From an uncultured Pelagibacteraceae bacterium (GTDB taxonomy: Bacteria > Pseudomonadota > Alphaproteobacteria > Pelagibacterales > Pelagibacteraceae), in contig CACPPD010000001.1 in assembly GCA_902635865.1 (NCBI GenBank), forward strand, positions 124,001-188,000: a stretch of 64,000 nucleotides of DNA, written 5' to 3'. Position 1 is the stretch's first letter. Each line of letters begins with the position of its first letter. Below the pieces are notes generated by a model. It made no database searches. It saw only the letters and a list, made by a program, of their open reading frames with translations, and was not told the origin of the DNA. The translations under genes were made by a program, and so were the position numbers. This document shows, in pieces, positions 1-8,016 of the stretch.

Positions 1-371
1 TCCCATCCAATATCGGTTAGAGGAATAGATTTACCCATAATTTTTTTAAGAATAGGTTCATTGGTAAAATATTTTCCAAAAAATAATGCAAGAGCAAACA
101 TAATATTGATGATTGTTGGTTTTACATAAATAAATATAGGATCATTAAAGTAGATAGTTAATCCACCAAAAAAAGTAATTAAAATTCCACTCACCAAAGG
201 CATTGGAGGAATTTTTTTTTCAAAAAACCAAACCACTGCTAATGCAACTAAAGTTGCAACTATCAGTGGAGGTATTGCTACTGATAAATTTTTACCACTA
301 TTGTAATAATAGAAAAAAAATATTGCTAAAGGACCGAAATCAGTTACAAATTTTAAAAAAGATTTATTCAC
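1..371 (-). CDS. yciB: YciB/IspZ family inner membrane protein (septation protein A), partial
   Basis: This is the N-terminal 123 codons of an integral membrane protein of the YciB/IspZ family, which acts in envelope and septum maintenance. The gene runs off the left edge of the window. Reading the minus strand from GTG at 371 gives a polytopic hydrophobic protein with the family pattern, including DFGPLAIFF near the N terminus and GGLTIYFNDPIFIYVKP in the middle. The frame is closed by a TGA nine codons upstream with no ATG in between, so GTG is the best start. It is divergent from hspQ across 87 bases. Complete members have about 180 residues, so roughly a third is missing. The family call is firm; the biochemical role is only loosely known. 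Confidence 0.85.
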   Translation of the reverse strand, partial: MNKSFLKFVTDFGPLAIFFFYYYNSGKNLSVAIPPLIVATLVALAVVWFFEKKIPPMPLVSGILITFFGGLTIYFNDPIFIYVKPTIINIMFALALFFGKYFTNEPILKKIMGKSIPLTDIGW

Positions 372-458
372 TAAAAAGATATTAACATATTTGCCACATC
401 ACAAAACATTTATATTTTTAGCATTGATTTTTATTTTTAAATACCCATACTAAGATTA

Positions 459-779
459 ATGCCAGTTCAAAAAGCAAAATTTTCAATTGGAGACATCGTG
501 AAGCATAAACACTTTGAATTTAGAGGTGTGATTTATGATGTTGATTTTGAATTTAATAATTCTGAGGAATGGTATCAATCTATTCCAAAAAATGTGAGAC
601 CAAGAAAAGATCAACCGTTTTATCACCTATTAGCAGAAAATGATGAGATAACTTATGAAGCCTATGTTTCTGAGCAAAACTTACTATTCGATGACTCTGA
701 TGAACCAATAAAACACCCTTTAATTGAAGAGATTTTTTCAGGAAAAAAAGGCTCCAGTTATTTCAAGCTTTCTAATTAA
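459..779 (+). CDS. hspQ: HspQ/YccV-like hemimethylated DNA-binding domain protein
   Basis: A small soluble protein of 106 residues that is almost entirely one YccV/HspQ domain. In enterobacteria HspQ is a specificity factor for Lon protease and was first noted for binding hemimethylated oriC DNA. The pattern is clear: FSIGDIVKHKHFEFRGVIYDVD near the N terminus (residues 8-29), EEWYQSIP in the middle, then KDQPFYHLLAEN and YVSEQNLL, all typical of alphaproteobacterial members. It stands alone between divergent yciB and the ccm operon, so it probably has its own promoter in the 87-base gap upstream. Which of the proposed activities applies in this organism cannot be told from sequence. Confidence 0.9.
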   Translation: MPVQKAKFSIGDIVKHKHFEFRGVIYDVDFEFNNSEEWYQSIPKNVRPRKDQPFYHLLAENDEITYEAYVSEQNLLFDDSDEPIKHPLIEEIFSGKKGSSYFKLSN

Positions 780-846
780 GGCAACCATCATTCAACCACA
801 TTTAGCTCAAATCTAGGCCATACAAATTAGCTATATTTTTAATATC

Positions 847-912
847 TTCTGATCAAGAGTGTTAAACGTTAATTTCAATCTTATTATCTCCCCTCTGCAT
901 TCTTGATCAGAA
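847..912. repeat. Long inverted repeat with pyrimidine-rich loop in the hspQ-ccmC gap
   Basis: The arms TTCTGATCAAGA (847-858) and TCTTGATCAGAA (901-912) are perfect reverse complements over 12 bases. Pairing continues inward for four more positions if G-U pairs are allowed (859-862 with 897-900), leaving a loop of about 34 bases. On the plus strand the loop carries the pyrimidine-rich run TCTCCCCTCT (887-896), which resembles an anti-Shine-Dalgarno sequence. It has no U-tract, so it is not a simple terminator. It could be a structured 5' leader of ccmC, a small RNA or a protein-binding operator. The rest of the 179-base gap holds nothing else I recognise. Confidence 0.6.
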
Positions 913-958
913 AACAATTTCATAATAGAAATCACCAAAAAAAATTCAAAATTAAAAT

Positions 959-1666
959 ATGTTTAAACTTTTTGAACCTAACAAGATTTTCAAAATTACG
1001 TCAAAAGCACCTAAGTACGTTTTATTTTTGTTTATTATTGTATTAAGTGTTGGTTTAGTTGAAGCATTGGTCATATCTCCTGAAGATTACAAACAAAGTG
1101 ATGCAGTTAGGATTATGTATGTTCATGTTCCTGCAGCTTGGATTTCACTTGGAATATTCTCTTCTATAACTTTGTTATCTATTTGTGGTTTTGTATTTAG
1201 AAACAAAAATTTTTTTTTGATTTCTAAAAGTTTAGCTCCTTCGGGATTTGTTTTTAATATTATAGCATTAGTTACAGGATCAATTTGGGGAAAACCAACT
1301 TGGGGAACATGGTGGGCTTGGGATGCAAGAATTACTTCAATGTTAATATTAGCTTTGTTTTATGCAATGTATTTAATTGTATGGAGAATTTATGATAAGA
1401 AAGAAAAAGTCTATAAGATTTCAACTTTAATAACTATTTTAGGAATTATTAATGTTCCAATTATAAAGTACTCAGTTGATTGGTGGAATACACTCCATCA
1501 ACCTGCATCTATTAATATTTTGTCAAAAAGCTCAATTCATTCATCAATGCTTTACCCATTATTGATAATGACTGCGGCATTTGCTCTTTTTTCATTGTTA
1601 ATTTTCTTAATGAAATATAATACAGAACTGATAAAAATTAAAAATAAAGGCTTAGATAGATTATGA
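959..1666 (+). CDS. ccmC: Haem exporter/handling protein CcmC
   Basis: Inner-membrane protein of cytochrome c biogenesis system I that presents haem on the periplasmic side to the chaperone CcmE. It has 235 residues and about six membrane segments. The tryptophan-rich haem-handling motif is intact at residues 115-124 (WGTWWAWDAR), and the two flanking periplasmic histidines expected as haem ligands are visible at H56 (MYVHVPAAW) and H180 (TLHQPAS). It is the first gene of ccmCDEFGH. ccmA and ccmB, which encode the ABC partner, are not beside it. Its stop overlaps the start of ccmD as ATGA. Confidence 0.95.
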   Translation: MFKLFEPNKIFKITSKAPKYVLFLFIIVLSVGLVEALVISPEDYKQSDAVRIMYVHVPAAWISLGIFSSITLLSICGFVFRNKNFFLISKSLAPSGFVFNIIALVTGSIWGKPTWGTWWAWDARITSMLILALFYAMYLIVWRIYDKKEKVYKISTLITILGIINVPIIKYSVDWWNTLHQPASINILSKSSIHSSMLYPLLIMTAAFALFSLLIFLMKYNTELIKIKNKGLDRL

Positions 1667-1890
1667 TATATGAATTACTTTTTATGAATGGATATGCAGT
1701 GTATGTGTTATCTGCTTTTAGCTTTACCTTACTAAGTTTTCTAGGTTTGTATTTGTTAACTAAAGCGCAATTTCTTAAAGAACAAAAAAAATTTGTTGCT
1801 AAATTTGGATCACTTACTACTGAGCAAGCTAATTCTGCAAAATCACAAAGAGTAAATAAAGAAATTTTAGCAAACGCAACAAACAATTAA
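1663..1890 (+). CDS. ccmD: Haem exporter accessory protein CcmD
   Basis: A 75-residue single-span membrane protein. It has one hydrophobic helix (about residues 12-33, containing [18 protein letters not shown]) followed by a charged cytoplasmic tail, the normal CcmD layout. CcmD helps release holo-CcmE from CcmABC. Identification rests mainly on position between ccmC and ccmE and on this topology, because CcmD sequences are poorly conserved. The start at 1663 overlaps the ccmC stop (ATGA); an ATG at 1684 is an alternative that would trim seven residues. Confidence 0.8.
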   Translation: MIYELLFMNGYAVYVLSAFSFTLLSFLGLYLLTKAQFLKEQKKFVAKFGSLTTEQANSAKSQRVNKEILANATNN

Positions 1891-1900
1891 CTTTGAAGCC

Positions 1901-2320
1901 ATGTATGGTCGAAAAGTTAAATTAAGGTTATTGTTTATAATAATAATCTTAATTACTTTAATTTTAACAACATTTTTGGTTTTAAAATCTTTGGAGGAAA
2001 ACGTTGTATATTTTCAATCACCTTCTGAAATAAAATCACTTGCTGAAATAGACAAAAGTAAAATAAGAGTTGGAGGAATGGTTAAAAAAAATTCTATTTC
2101 TATAAATTCAAATGAAGTTAACTTTATAATAACAGACTTTAAAAATGATATAAATGTTACTTACTCGGGTGCAGTACCAAATTTATTTGCTGAAGAAAAA
2201 GGGGTTGTTGCAGAAGGTTTTTTAAAAGATAGAAACTTTTTCTCTGCTACAAAAATCTTAGCTAAGCATGATGAAAATTATATGCCACCAGAAGTAAAAG
2301 AAGCGTTAGAGGAAAAATAA
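1901..2320 (+). CDS. ccmE: Periplasmic haem chaperone CcmE
   Basis: A membrane-anchored periplasmic haem chaperone of 139 residues with one N-terminal helix (about residues 8-27) and an OB-fold domain. The covalent haem-binding histidine is H123 in the motif [10 protein letters not shown], with the usual axial tyrosine Y127. This is the HxxxY type rather than the rarer CxxxY type. [10 protein letters not shown] and the C-terminal [12 protein letters not shown] match the family. It takes haem from CcmC and passes it to CcmF. It sits 10 bases after ccmD and one base before ccmF. Confidence 0.95.
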   Translation: MYGRKVKLRLLFIIIILITLILTTFLVLKSLEENVVYFQSPSEIKSLAEIDKSKIRVGGMVKKNSISINSNEVNFIITDFKNDINVTYSGAVPNLFAEEKGVVAEGFLKDRNFFSATKILAKHDENYMPPEVKEALEEK

Positions 2321-2321
2321 A

Positions 2322-4193
2322 TTGATCTATAGTTTTGTTGGATATTACTCATTAATAATAGGATTAATTATCGGATTATCATTATTTTATTTTTCATATA
2401 AAAATTTTAATAATTCAAACATATTAGATACTAAAATATTATCATTTACTTTTTTACAATTATTTTTTGTTGTAATTAGTTTTATATGTTTGATTTTTTC
2501 TTTTGTTGTCTCAGATTTTAGTAATGAAACAGTATTTAACAATTCTCACACTACTAAACCATTATTTTACAAAATAAGTGGAACCTGGGGGAATCATGAA
2601 GGTAGTTTATTATTATGGTTACTAGTTTTAACCTTATTTATTTTCTTATTTTTAGTAAGTACCAAAAATCAATCCGTAAAATACAAAATATTAACTCTAG
2701 TTTTTCAACAAATAATAATAATTGGATTCTTTTTATTTTTAATCTTAACATCAAATCCATTTAATTATATTTTTCCAATACCCACTGAAGGTCTCGGATT
2801 AAATCCGATTTTACAAGATCCAGCTTTAGCAATTCATCCACCTATTTTATATTTAGGCTATGTAGGTTCCTCAATTATATTTTCCTCAGTTTTGGCGGCA
2901 ACAAGTTTAAAAATTATTTCTATTAGTTGGGCATCACATATAAAAAAATGGGTTTTAATTTCATGGATATTTTTGACTTTAGGAATACTGCTTGGGTCAA
3001 TTTGGGCTTATTATGAATTAGGTTGGGGAGGTTTTTGGTTTTGGGATCCAGTTGAGAATGTTTCTTTGATGCCGTGGCTTGCATTAACCACTCTTTTACA
3101 CTGTATTTTAGTATTAGAAAAAAAATCTACTTTAACTTCATGGGTAATAATTCTTTCTATTGCAACATTTACATTAAGCATGTGTGGAACATTTTTAGTT
3201 AGATCAGGAATTTTAAATTCAGTTCATACATTTGCTAATGATCCTGAAAGGGGTTTATTTATTCTTGTTTTTTTATTTATTTTGATTTTTTTATCTATTT
3301 TAATATTTTTCATCTTTCACAGAGATAATGACAATAAATCTTATAATTTTTTTTGGTTAAGCAAAGAAACTTCAATATTAATTAACAACTGGTTTATGAT
3401 GTATTTTTTATCAGTTGTTTTAATAGGTACTGTATATCCAATTTTTTTAGATGTGATTTCTTCTCAAAAAATATCGGTTGGCCCTCCATTTTATCATAAG
3501 TTAATGATACCGTTTTTAATTCCTTTTTTACTTATGATGGCGATAGGACCAAAATTAAGATGGATCAAATCACAATTAGAAGACAAAATTTATTTAATTT
3601 CTTTTTTGGTTATCTCAATTTTATTAGCATTTTTAGTATTAAAAAATTTTAATCAAAATTTCTTAATTAATACAATTTTGATATCGAGTGCGCTTTATTT
3701 ATTCTTTATTACTTTGAGAGATTTTTTTGTAAAAAAATATAAAAATATTTCACAAAATATTGCTCATTTTGGATTTAGTTTATTAATCTTAAGTATTTTG
3801 TTTAATAATTTATTTGCAAGTGAAATTATAACAAATCTTAAAGTTGGTGAAACTTTTGAAAATTCAAAAACTAAGATAGTTTTTGAGAGTGTTGTTCAGA
3901 AAAAAGAAAAAAATTATAAAGCTATTGTAGCAAATTTTACAATAAGTAATTCAAATGGTGAAGAGGATAGACTTTCACCAGAGTTAAGAATTTATAATCA
4001 ACCTGTCATTGCTACAAGTGAAGCTTATATAAAAACTACCCTCATGTCAGATAAATTTATTGTAATTAATCTAGTTCAAAATCAAGATTTTTTTAACGTA
4101 AGATATCAAGTTAAACCATTTATGTTATGGATCTGGTTATCAGTAATTCTAATATCTATTGGAGGAATTGTTAGTTTTTTACATAGAAGATAA
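2322..4193 (+). CDS. ccmF: Cytochrome c haem lyase subunit CcmF
   Basis: A large polytopic membrane protein of 623 residues that forms the haem lyase with CcmH and attaches haem to apocytochrome c. The WWD-type haem domain is visible at residues 235-246 (WGGFWFWDPVEN). Conserved periplasmic histidines are present in WGNHEGS (H92) and IHPPILYLG (H172), and HTFANDPERG follows later. The start is TTG at 2322, one base after the ccmE stop. No ATG start close by gives the expected N terminus. The stop overlaps the ccmG start by one base (TAATG). Confidence 0.95.
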   Translation: MIYSFVGYYSLIIGLIIGLSLFYFSYKNFNNSNILDTKILSFTFLQLFFVVISFICLIFSFVVSDFSNETVFNNSHTTKPLFYKISGTWGNHEGSLLLWLLVLTLFIFLFLVSTKNQSVKYKILTLVFQQIIIIGFFLFLILTSNPFNYIFPIPTEGLGLNPILQDPALAIHPPILYLGYVGSSIIFSSVLAATSLKIISISWASHIKKWVLISWIFLTLGILLGSIWAYYELGWGGFWFWDPVENVSLMPWLALTTLLHCILVLEKKSTLTSWVIILSIATFTLSMCGTFLVRSGILNSVHTFANDPERGLFILVFLFILIFLSILIFFIFHRDNDNKSYNFFWLSKETSILINNWFMMYFLSVVLIGTVYPIFLDVISSQKISVGPPFYHKLMIPFLIPFLLMMAIGPKLRWIKSQLEDKIYLISFLVISILLAFLVLKNFNQNFLINTILISSALYLFFITLRDFFVKKYKNISQNIAHFGFSLLILSILFNNLFASEIITNLKVGETFENSKTKIVFESVVQKKEKNYKAIVANFTISNSNGEEDRLSPELRIYNQPVIATSEAYIKTTLMSDKFIVINLVQNQDFFNVRYQVKPFMLWIWLSVILISIGGIVSFLHRR

Positions 4194-4711
4194 TGAAAAA
4201 AAAAATGTTACCTTTTTCAGTTTTTATTATTTTTGTAATAATATTTTTTATTTTTTACAAAGCTCTAGAAGATTCAAAACTATACACCCCAGATGTTAAT
4301 ATAAAAAAAGAGATGCCAGTGTTTAATACTAAAGAATTTTTTTCTGGTGAAAATGTGAAATCTTCAAATATCTTTAAGTTAGATAAGATTTATTTATTAA
4401 ATATTTGGTCATCTTGGTGTGTACCATGTCGACAGGAACATCCTTTTTTAATGAATTTAAATTTAGATAATAAAGTAAATATTATTGGTTTAAATTATAA
4501 AGATAATTTTAAAAATGCAAAAAACTTTTTGAAGGAACTGGGAAACCCATACAAAGAAATCTTTATTGATTTAGATGGCACGATTGCAATAGAGTGGGGA
4601 GCTTATGGGGTTCCTGAATCATTTTTAGTTTATAATAATGAAATTATTAAAAAATATATCGGACCTCTTAACCAAGAATTAGTTGACGAAATTAAATTGT
4701 TGATAAAATGA
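4193..4711 (+). CDS. ccmG: Periplasmic thiol:disulfide oxidoreductase CcmG/DsbE
   Basis: A membrane-tethered thioredoxin-like protein of 172 residues that reduces the CXXCH cysteines of apocytochrome c before haem ligation. It has an N-terminal anchor (about residues 7-22), then a thioredoxin fold with active site WCVPC (C76 and C79) preceded by LLNIWSSW. The cis-proline loop is visible as YGVPESFLV. It overlaps ccmF by one base and ccmH by four bases (ATGA), so all three are translationally coupled. Confidence 0.95.
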   Translation: MKKKMLPFSVFIIFVIIFFIFYKALEDSKLYTPDVNIKKEMPVFNTKEFFSGENVKSSNIFKLDKIYLLNIWSSWCVPCRQEHPFLMNLNLDNKVNIIGLNYKDNFKNAKNFLKELGNPYKEIFIDLDGTIAIEWGAYGVPESFLVYNNEIIKKYIGPLNQELVDEIKLLIK

Positions 4712-5070
4712 AATTTATTAAATTTATTTTATTTTTTATAATATTATTTCCTCTAAGCAGTGTTTATGCTGAGGATAACGACAAAAGAAATAAAATAACT
4801 AAAAATTTACGATGCCTCATATGTCAAGGTCAATCGGTTTACGATTCAGACTCTGAATTTGCAAACAGTTTAAAAATTTTAGTTGATAAAAAGCTTGAAG
4901 AAGGTCTTTCTGAAGATCAAATATATAAATATTTTAAAACTAAATATGGAGAATGGATACTTTACGATCCTGGTTTAAACAAAAACACATATATTCTTTG
5001 GTTATTGCCGATATTGATATTTTTAATTGGAGGTGCAATAATCTATAAAAACTTTATAGTTAAAAAGTAA
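4708..5070 (+). CDS. ccmH: Cytochrome c biogenesis protein CcmH
   Basis: A 120-residue periplasmic thiol protein with a signal peptide (about residues 1-21, ending SSVYA) and a C-terminal membrane helix. The signature LRCLICQGQS gives the redox pair C36 and C39. It forms a complex with CcmF and resolves the mixed disulfide between apocytochrome and CcmG. It corresponds to the short CcmH (CycL) form. No separate ccmI (TPR protein) follows, and the next gene is unrelated to cytochrome assembly. Confidence 0.95.
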   Translation: MKFIKFILFFIILFPLSSVYAEDNDKRNKITKNLRCLICQGQSVYDSDSEFANSLKILVDKKLEEGLSEDQIYKYFKTKYGEWILYDPGLNKNTYILWLLPILIFLIGGAIIYKNFIVKK

Positions 5071-5081
5071 ACTAATTTGTG

Positions 5082-5594
5082 ATGAACTTAAAAAAATTTA
5101 TAATAAATCTAATAATGATGACATTTGCTTTTTCCTCGATTGCTGAGGAAAAAGTGTTGAAAGACTTAAATACAGAGTTGAGTGTTTTTACTGGGATGTT
5201 TGATTTTAGCGACGATGGAAAAAGATCAACCTTAATTGGTTTTCAACATCAGAATGAAAACTTAAATAGAGATACTCTTTTTGGAAATCTTTCTCCTATA
5301 ACTGGATTTTTAATTACAACTGATAATGCAGGATATATTTATACAGGTGTTCAAGCAAAATATAAATTAGGAGCCTTAAATTTAACTCCCAGCTTTACAC
5401 CAGGAATATACCACGAGGGAGATGGTAAAGATTTAGGTCATTTAATTGAATTCAAAAGTGAATTACAAATTTCACTCGATTTATCAAAAACAAGTGAATT
5501 AGGTTTTTCCTACAATCATATATCTAATGCTAGTTTAGGAGATAAAAATCCTGGGGCAAATAGTTATATGTTTAATTTTTTCAAAAACTTTTAA
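5082..5594 (+). CDS. PagL-like acyloxyacyl hydrolase (lipid A 3-O-deacylase family)
   Basis: A predicted outer membrane beta-barrel of 170 residues with an N-terminal signal peptide ending near FSSIAEE. Alternating hydrophobic strands and a terminal Phe fit a small barrel. The PagL family motif is visible near the C terminus as YNHISNASL, giving the catalytic His146 and Ser148 pair. The residue at the position of the PagL catalytic Glu appears to be Asn160 (in NPGANS), so activity is not certain. I chose ATG at 5082 over the GTG one codon upstream at 5079. It sits 11 bases after ccmH and 9 before the lactate dehydrogenase pair and is probably cotranscribed. Likely role: removing the 3-O-acyl chain of lipid A. 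Confidence 0.7.
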   Translation: MNLKKFIINLIMMTFAFSSIAEEKVLKDLNTELSVFTGMFDFSDDGKRSTLIGFQHQNENLNRDTLFGNLSPITGFLITTDNAGYIYTGVQAKYKLGALNLTPSFTPGIYHEGDGKDLGHLIEFKSELQISLDLSKTSELGFSYNHISNASLGDKNPGANSYMFNFFKNF

Positions 5595-5603
5595 AAAGAA
5601 ATT

Positions 5604-6755
5604 ATGAATTTAAAAGATTGTCATAATTTTAGTGATTTTAGAAAACTAGCCAAAAAAAAATTGCCATCACCAATATTTCATTACATTGACGGTGCTGCAG
5701 ATGATGAAGTTACATATGCAAGAAATACAAGTGCATTTGACGATGTTGATTTAGTACCAAATGTTTTAAGAGGTGTTGAGAATGTTGATTTATCAACAAC
5801 AATATTTGGAAAAAAACTAGATTTACCTTTTTATTTATCACCTACCGCTTTACAGAGATTATTTCATTATGATGGCGAAAGAGCTGTAGGTAAAGCAGCT
5901 AAGAAATACAATACTATGTTTGGAGTATCGGCACTAGCAACAGTAAGTGTAGAAGAAATTTCTTCACTTGTTGATACGCCAAAAATGTTTCAGTTTTATT
6001 TTCATAAAGATAGGGGACTTAATGATTCATGCTTAGAGAGAGCAAAAGCAGCTAAGTTTGATGTTATGGCTTTAACAGTCGATACGATTACAGGAGGAAA
6101 TAGAGAAAGAGATTTGAGAACTGGATTTACCTCACCACCTAAACTAACACTATCAAGTTTATTTAGTTTTGCAACGAAGCCAATGTGGGGAATAAATTAT
6201 TTAACAAAAGGTAAGTTTGAATTACCTCATCTTCAAGATTTTGTAAAAGAAGGTACGAGTACAAACTCCTCAATTGGAAATTATTTTTCTACAATGCTGG
6301 ATCAGTCAATGAACTGGAAAGATGCTGAACAACTTTGCTCTAAATGGGGTGGTCATTTTGCTTTAAAAGGAGTTATGAGTGTTGAAGATGCTAAAAGAGC
6401 CGTAGATATTGGATGTACAGGAATAATGGTTTCTAACCATGGCGGAAGACAACTTGATGGATCAAGGTCACCTTTTGATCAACTTGCTGAAATCGTTGAT
6501 GCTGTTGGTGACAAGATGGATGTAATCTGTGAGGGAGGAATTCATAGAGGAACTCATATGCTTAAAGCATTATCATTAGGTGCAAAAGCATGTTCTGGTG
6601 GAAGACTGTATTTATATGCTTTAGCAGCAGCAGGACAAGCAGGTGTTGAAAGAGCCTTAGAGAAATATAAATCTGAATTAGTAAGAGATATGAAGTTAAT
6701 GGGTTGCACTAAAATTAGTGATTTAAATAGAAGTAATTTAAGATTTAGAAAATAG
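5604..6755 (+). CDS. lldD: FMN-dependent L-2-hydroxyacid (lactate) dehydrogenase, copy 1
   Basis: A member of the FMN-dependent alpha-hydroxyacid dehydrogenase family (LldD, glycolate oxidase), 383 residues, TIM barrel. It probably oxidises L-lactate or a related 2-hydroxyacid at the membrane face and feeds the respiratory chain. The active-site motif SNHGGRQLDGS is complete (catalytic H279, substrate-binding R282), and the FMN lysine K255 is in ALKGVM. The FMN phosphate loop departs from consensus: CEGGIHRGTH (E310, H314) in place of the usual DGG.RRGT. It is immediately followed by a second copy of exactly the same length. Substrate is not settled by sequence. Confidence 0.85.
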   Translation: MNLKDCHNFSDFRKLAKKKLPSPIFHYIDGAADDEVTYARNTSAFDDVDLVPNVLRGVENVDLSTTIFGKKLDLPFYLSPTALQRLFHYDGERAVGKAAKKYNTMFGVSALATVSVEEISSLVDTPKMFQFYFHKDRGLNDSCLERAKAAKFDVMALTVDTITGGNRERDLRTGFTSPPKLTLSSLFSFATKPMWGINYLTKGKFELPHLQDFVKEGTSTNSSIGNYFSTMLDQSMNWKDAEQLCSKWGGHFALKGVMSVEDAKRAVDIGCTGIMVSNHGGRQLDGSRSPFDQLAEIVDAVGDKMDVICEGGIHRGTHMLKALSLGAKACSGGRLYLYALAAAGQAGVERALEKYKSELVRDMKLMGCTKISDLNRSNLRFRK

Positions 6756-6760
6756 TAATC

Positions 6761-7912
6761 ATGAACATAAATGATTGTTATAACTTTGAAGACTTTAGAA
6801 AATTAGCAAAAAAAAAATTACCAGCTCCTATCTTTCATTACATTGATGGTGGTGCAGATGATGAGGTTACACTGAATAGAAATACTGAGGCGTTTAATGA
6901 TTGTGATTTAGTTCCAAGTATTCTTAACAGCGTTGGAGAACCAGATTTATCAACTACAGTGTTTGGAAGAAAAATAAGCATGCCATTATTTTTATCACCA
7001 ACAGCAATGCAAAGTTTGTATGATCCAGAAGGTGATAAAGCATCTGCTAGGGCTGCGGAAAAGTTTGACACTATTTATAGCATGTCAACTATGGCATCAT
7101 TTTCAATTGAGGAAGTAGCAAATATTTCAAGTGGTCCAAAACTTTTTCAGCTTTATATTCATAAAGATAAATCAATTACAGATGATTTAATTGAAAGATG
7201 TGATAGGGCGAATTTTGATGGCATGTGTATCACGGTCGATACACTTGTAGCAGGTAATAGAGAACGAGATCATAGAACTGGATTTACAACACCACCAAAA
7301 TTTACTTTAGATAGTTTATTAAGTTTTGCTATGAGGCCAGGTTGGGTTTTTAAATATTTTACAAATAAAAAATTTGAGTTAGCGAATATAAAAAATAAAA
7401 CTGATAAAGGTACAAATATTGCTAAATCAGTAATGGATTATATAAATGAGCAGTATGATCCTGCGATGAATTGGAAAGACGCTGAATATTGTATAAAAAA
7501 ATGGAACAAACCAATGGCACTAAAAGGAGTTATGTCCGTAGAAGATGCCAAGAAAGCAATTGATATTGGTTGTACCGCAATAATGATTTCAAACCATGGA
7601 GGAAGACAGCTTGATGGATCTAGATCTCCTTTCGATCAAGTAAAAGCAATTTCAGATGCTGTAGGTGATAAGTTGGAAATAATATTAGATGGTGGAGTAA
7701 GAAGAGGAACACATGTATTAAAAGCATTAGCCGCAGGTGCAACAGCATGTAGTTTTGGAAAAGCGTTCCTTTTTAGTTTAGGTGCTGGTGGACAAAAAGG
7801 AGTTGAAAGGTTATTGGATAACATGCAAAAAGAAATTAGAAGGAATATGATTTTAATGGGATGCAAAAAAATTAAAGATTTAGATGCGTCAAAAATAATC
7901 TATCGTAATTAA
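6761..7912 (+). CDS. lldD: FMN-dependent L-2-hydroxyacid (lactate) dehydrogenase, copy 2
   Basis: Tandem paralogue of the preceding gene, also 383 residues, with every landmark at the same residue number: FHYIDGGADDE at 25-35, ALKGVM with K255, and SNHGGRQLDGS with H279 and R282. Here the FMN phosphate loop is canonical (D310, R314, R315 in LDGGVRRGTH). The two copies align without gaps by eye but differ widely in the middle segment (about 185-235) that covers the active site, so they may have different substrates. The genes are five bases apart and surely cotranscribed. Confidence 0.87.
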   Translation: MNINDCYNFEDFRKLAKKKLPAPIFHYIDGGADDEVTLNRNTEAFNDCDLVPSILNSVGEPDLSTTVFGRKISMPLFLSPTAMQSLYDPEGDKASARAAEKFDTIYSMSTMASFSIEEVANISSGPKLFQLYIHKDKSITDDLIERCDRANFDGMCITVDTLVAGNRERDHRTGFTTPPKFTLDSLLSFAMRPGWVFKYFTNKKFELANIKNKTDKGTNIAKSVMDYINEQYDPAMNWKDAEYCIKKWNKPMALKGVMSVEDAKKAIDIGCTAIMISNHGGRQLDGSRSPFDQVKAISDAVGDKLEIILDGGVRRGTHVLKALAAGATACSFGKAFLFSLGAGGQKGVERLLDNMQKEIRRNMILMGCKKIKDLDASKIIYRN

Positions 7913-8016
7913 TCAATAAGTAATTGTAAGGATTATTGAACAAATCTAAAATAAGTTATTTAAAAATCTTAAATAGACATTAGTCTACTTTTCGTTTAAT
8001 TTTCGATTTTAAAATT

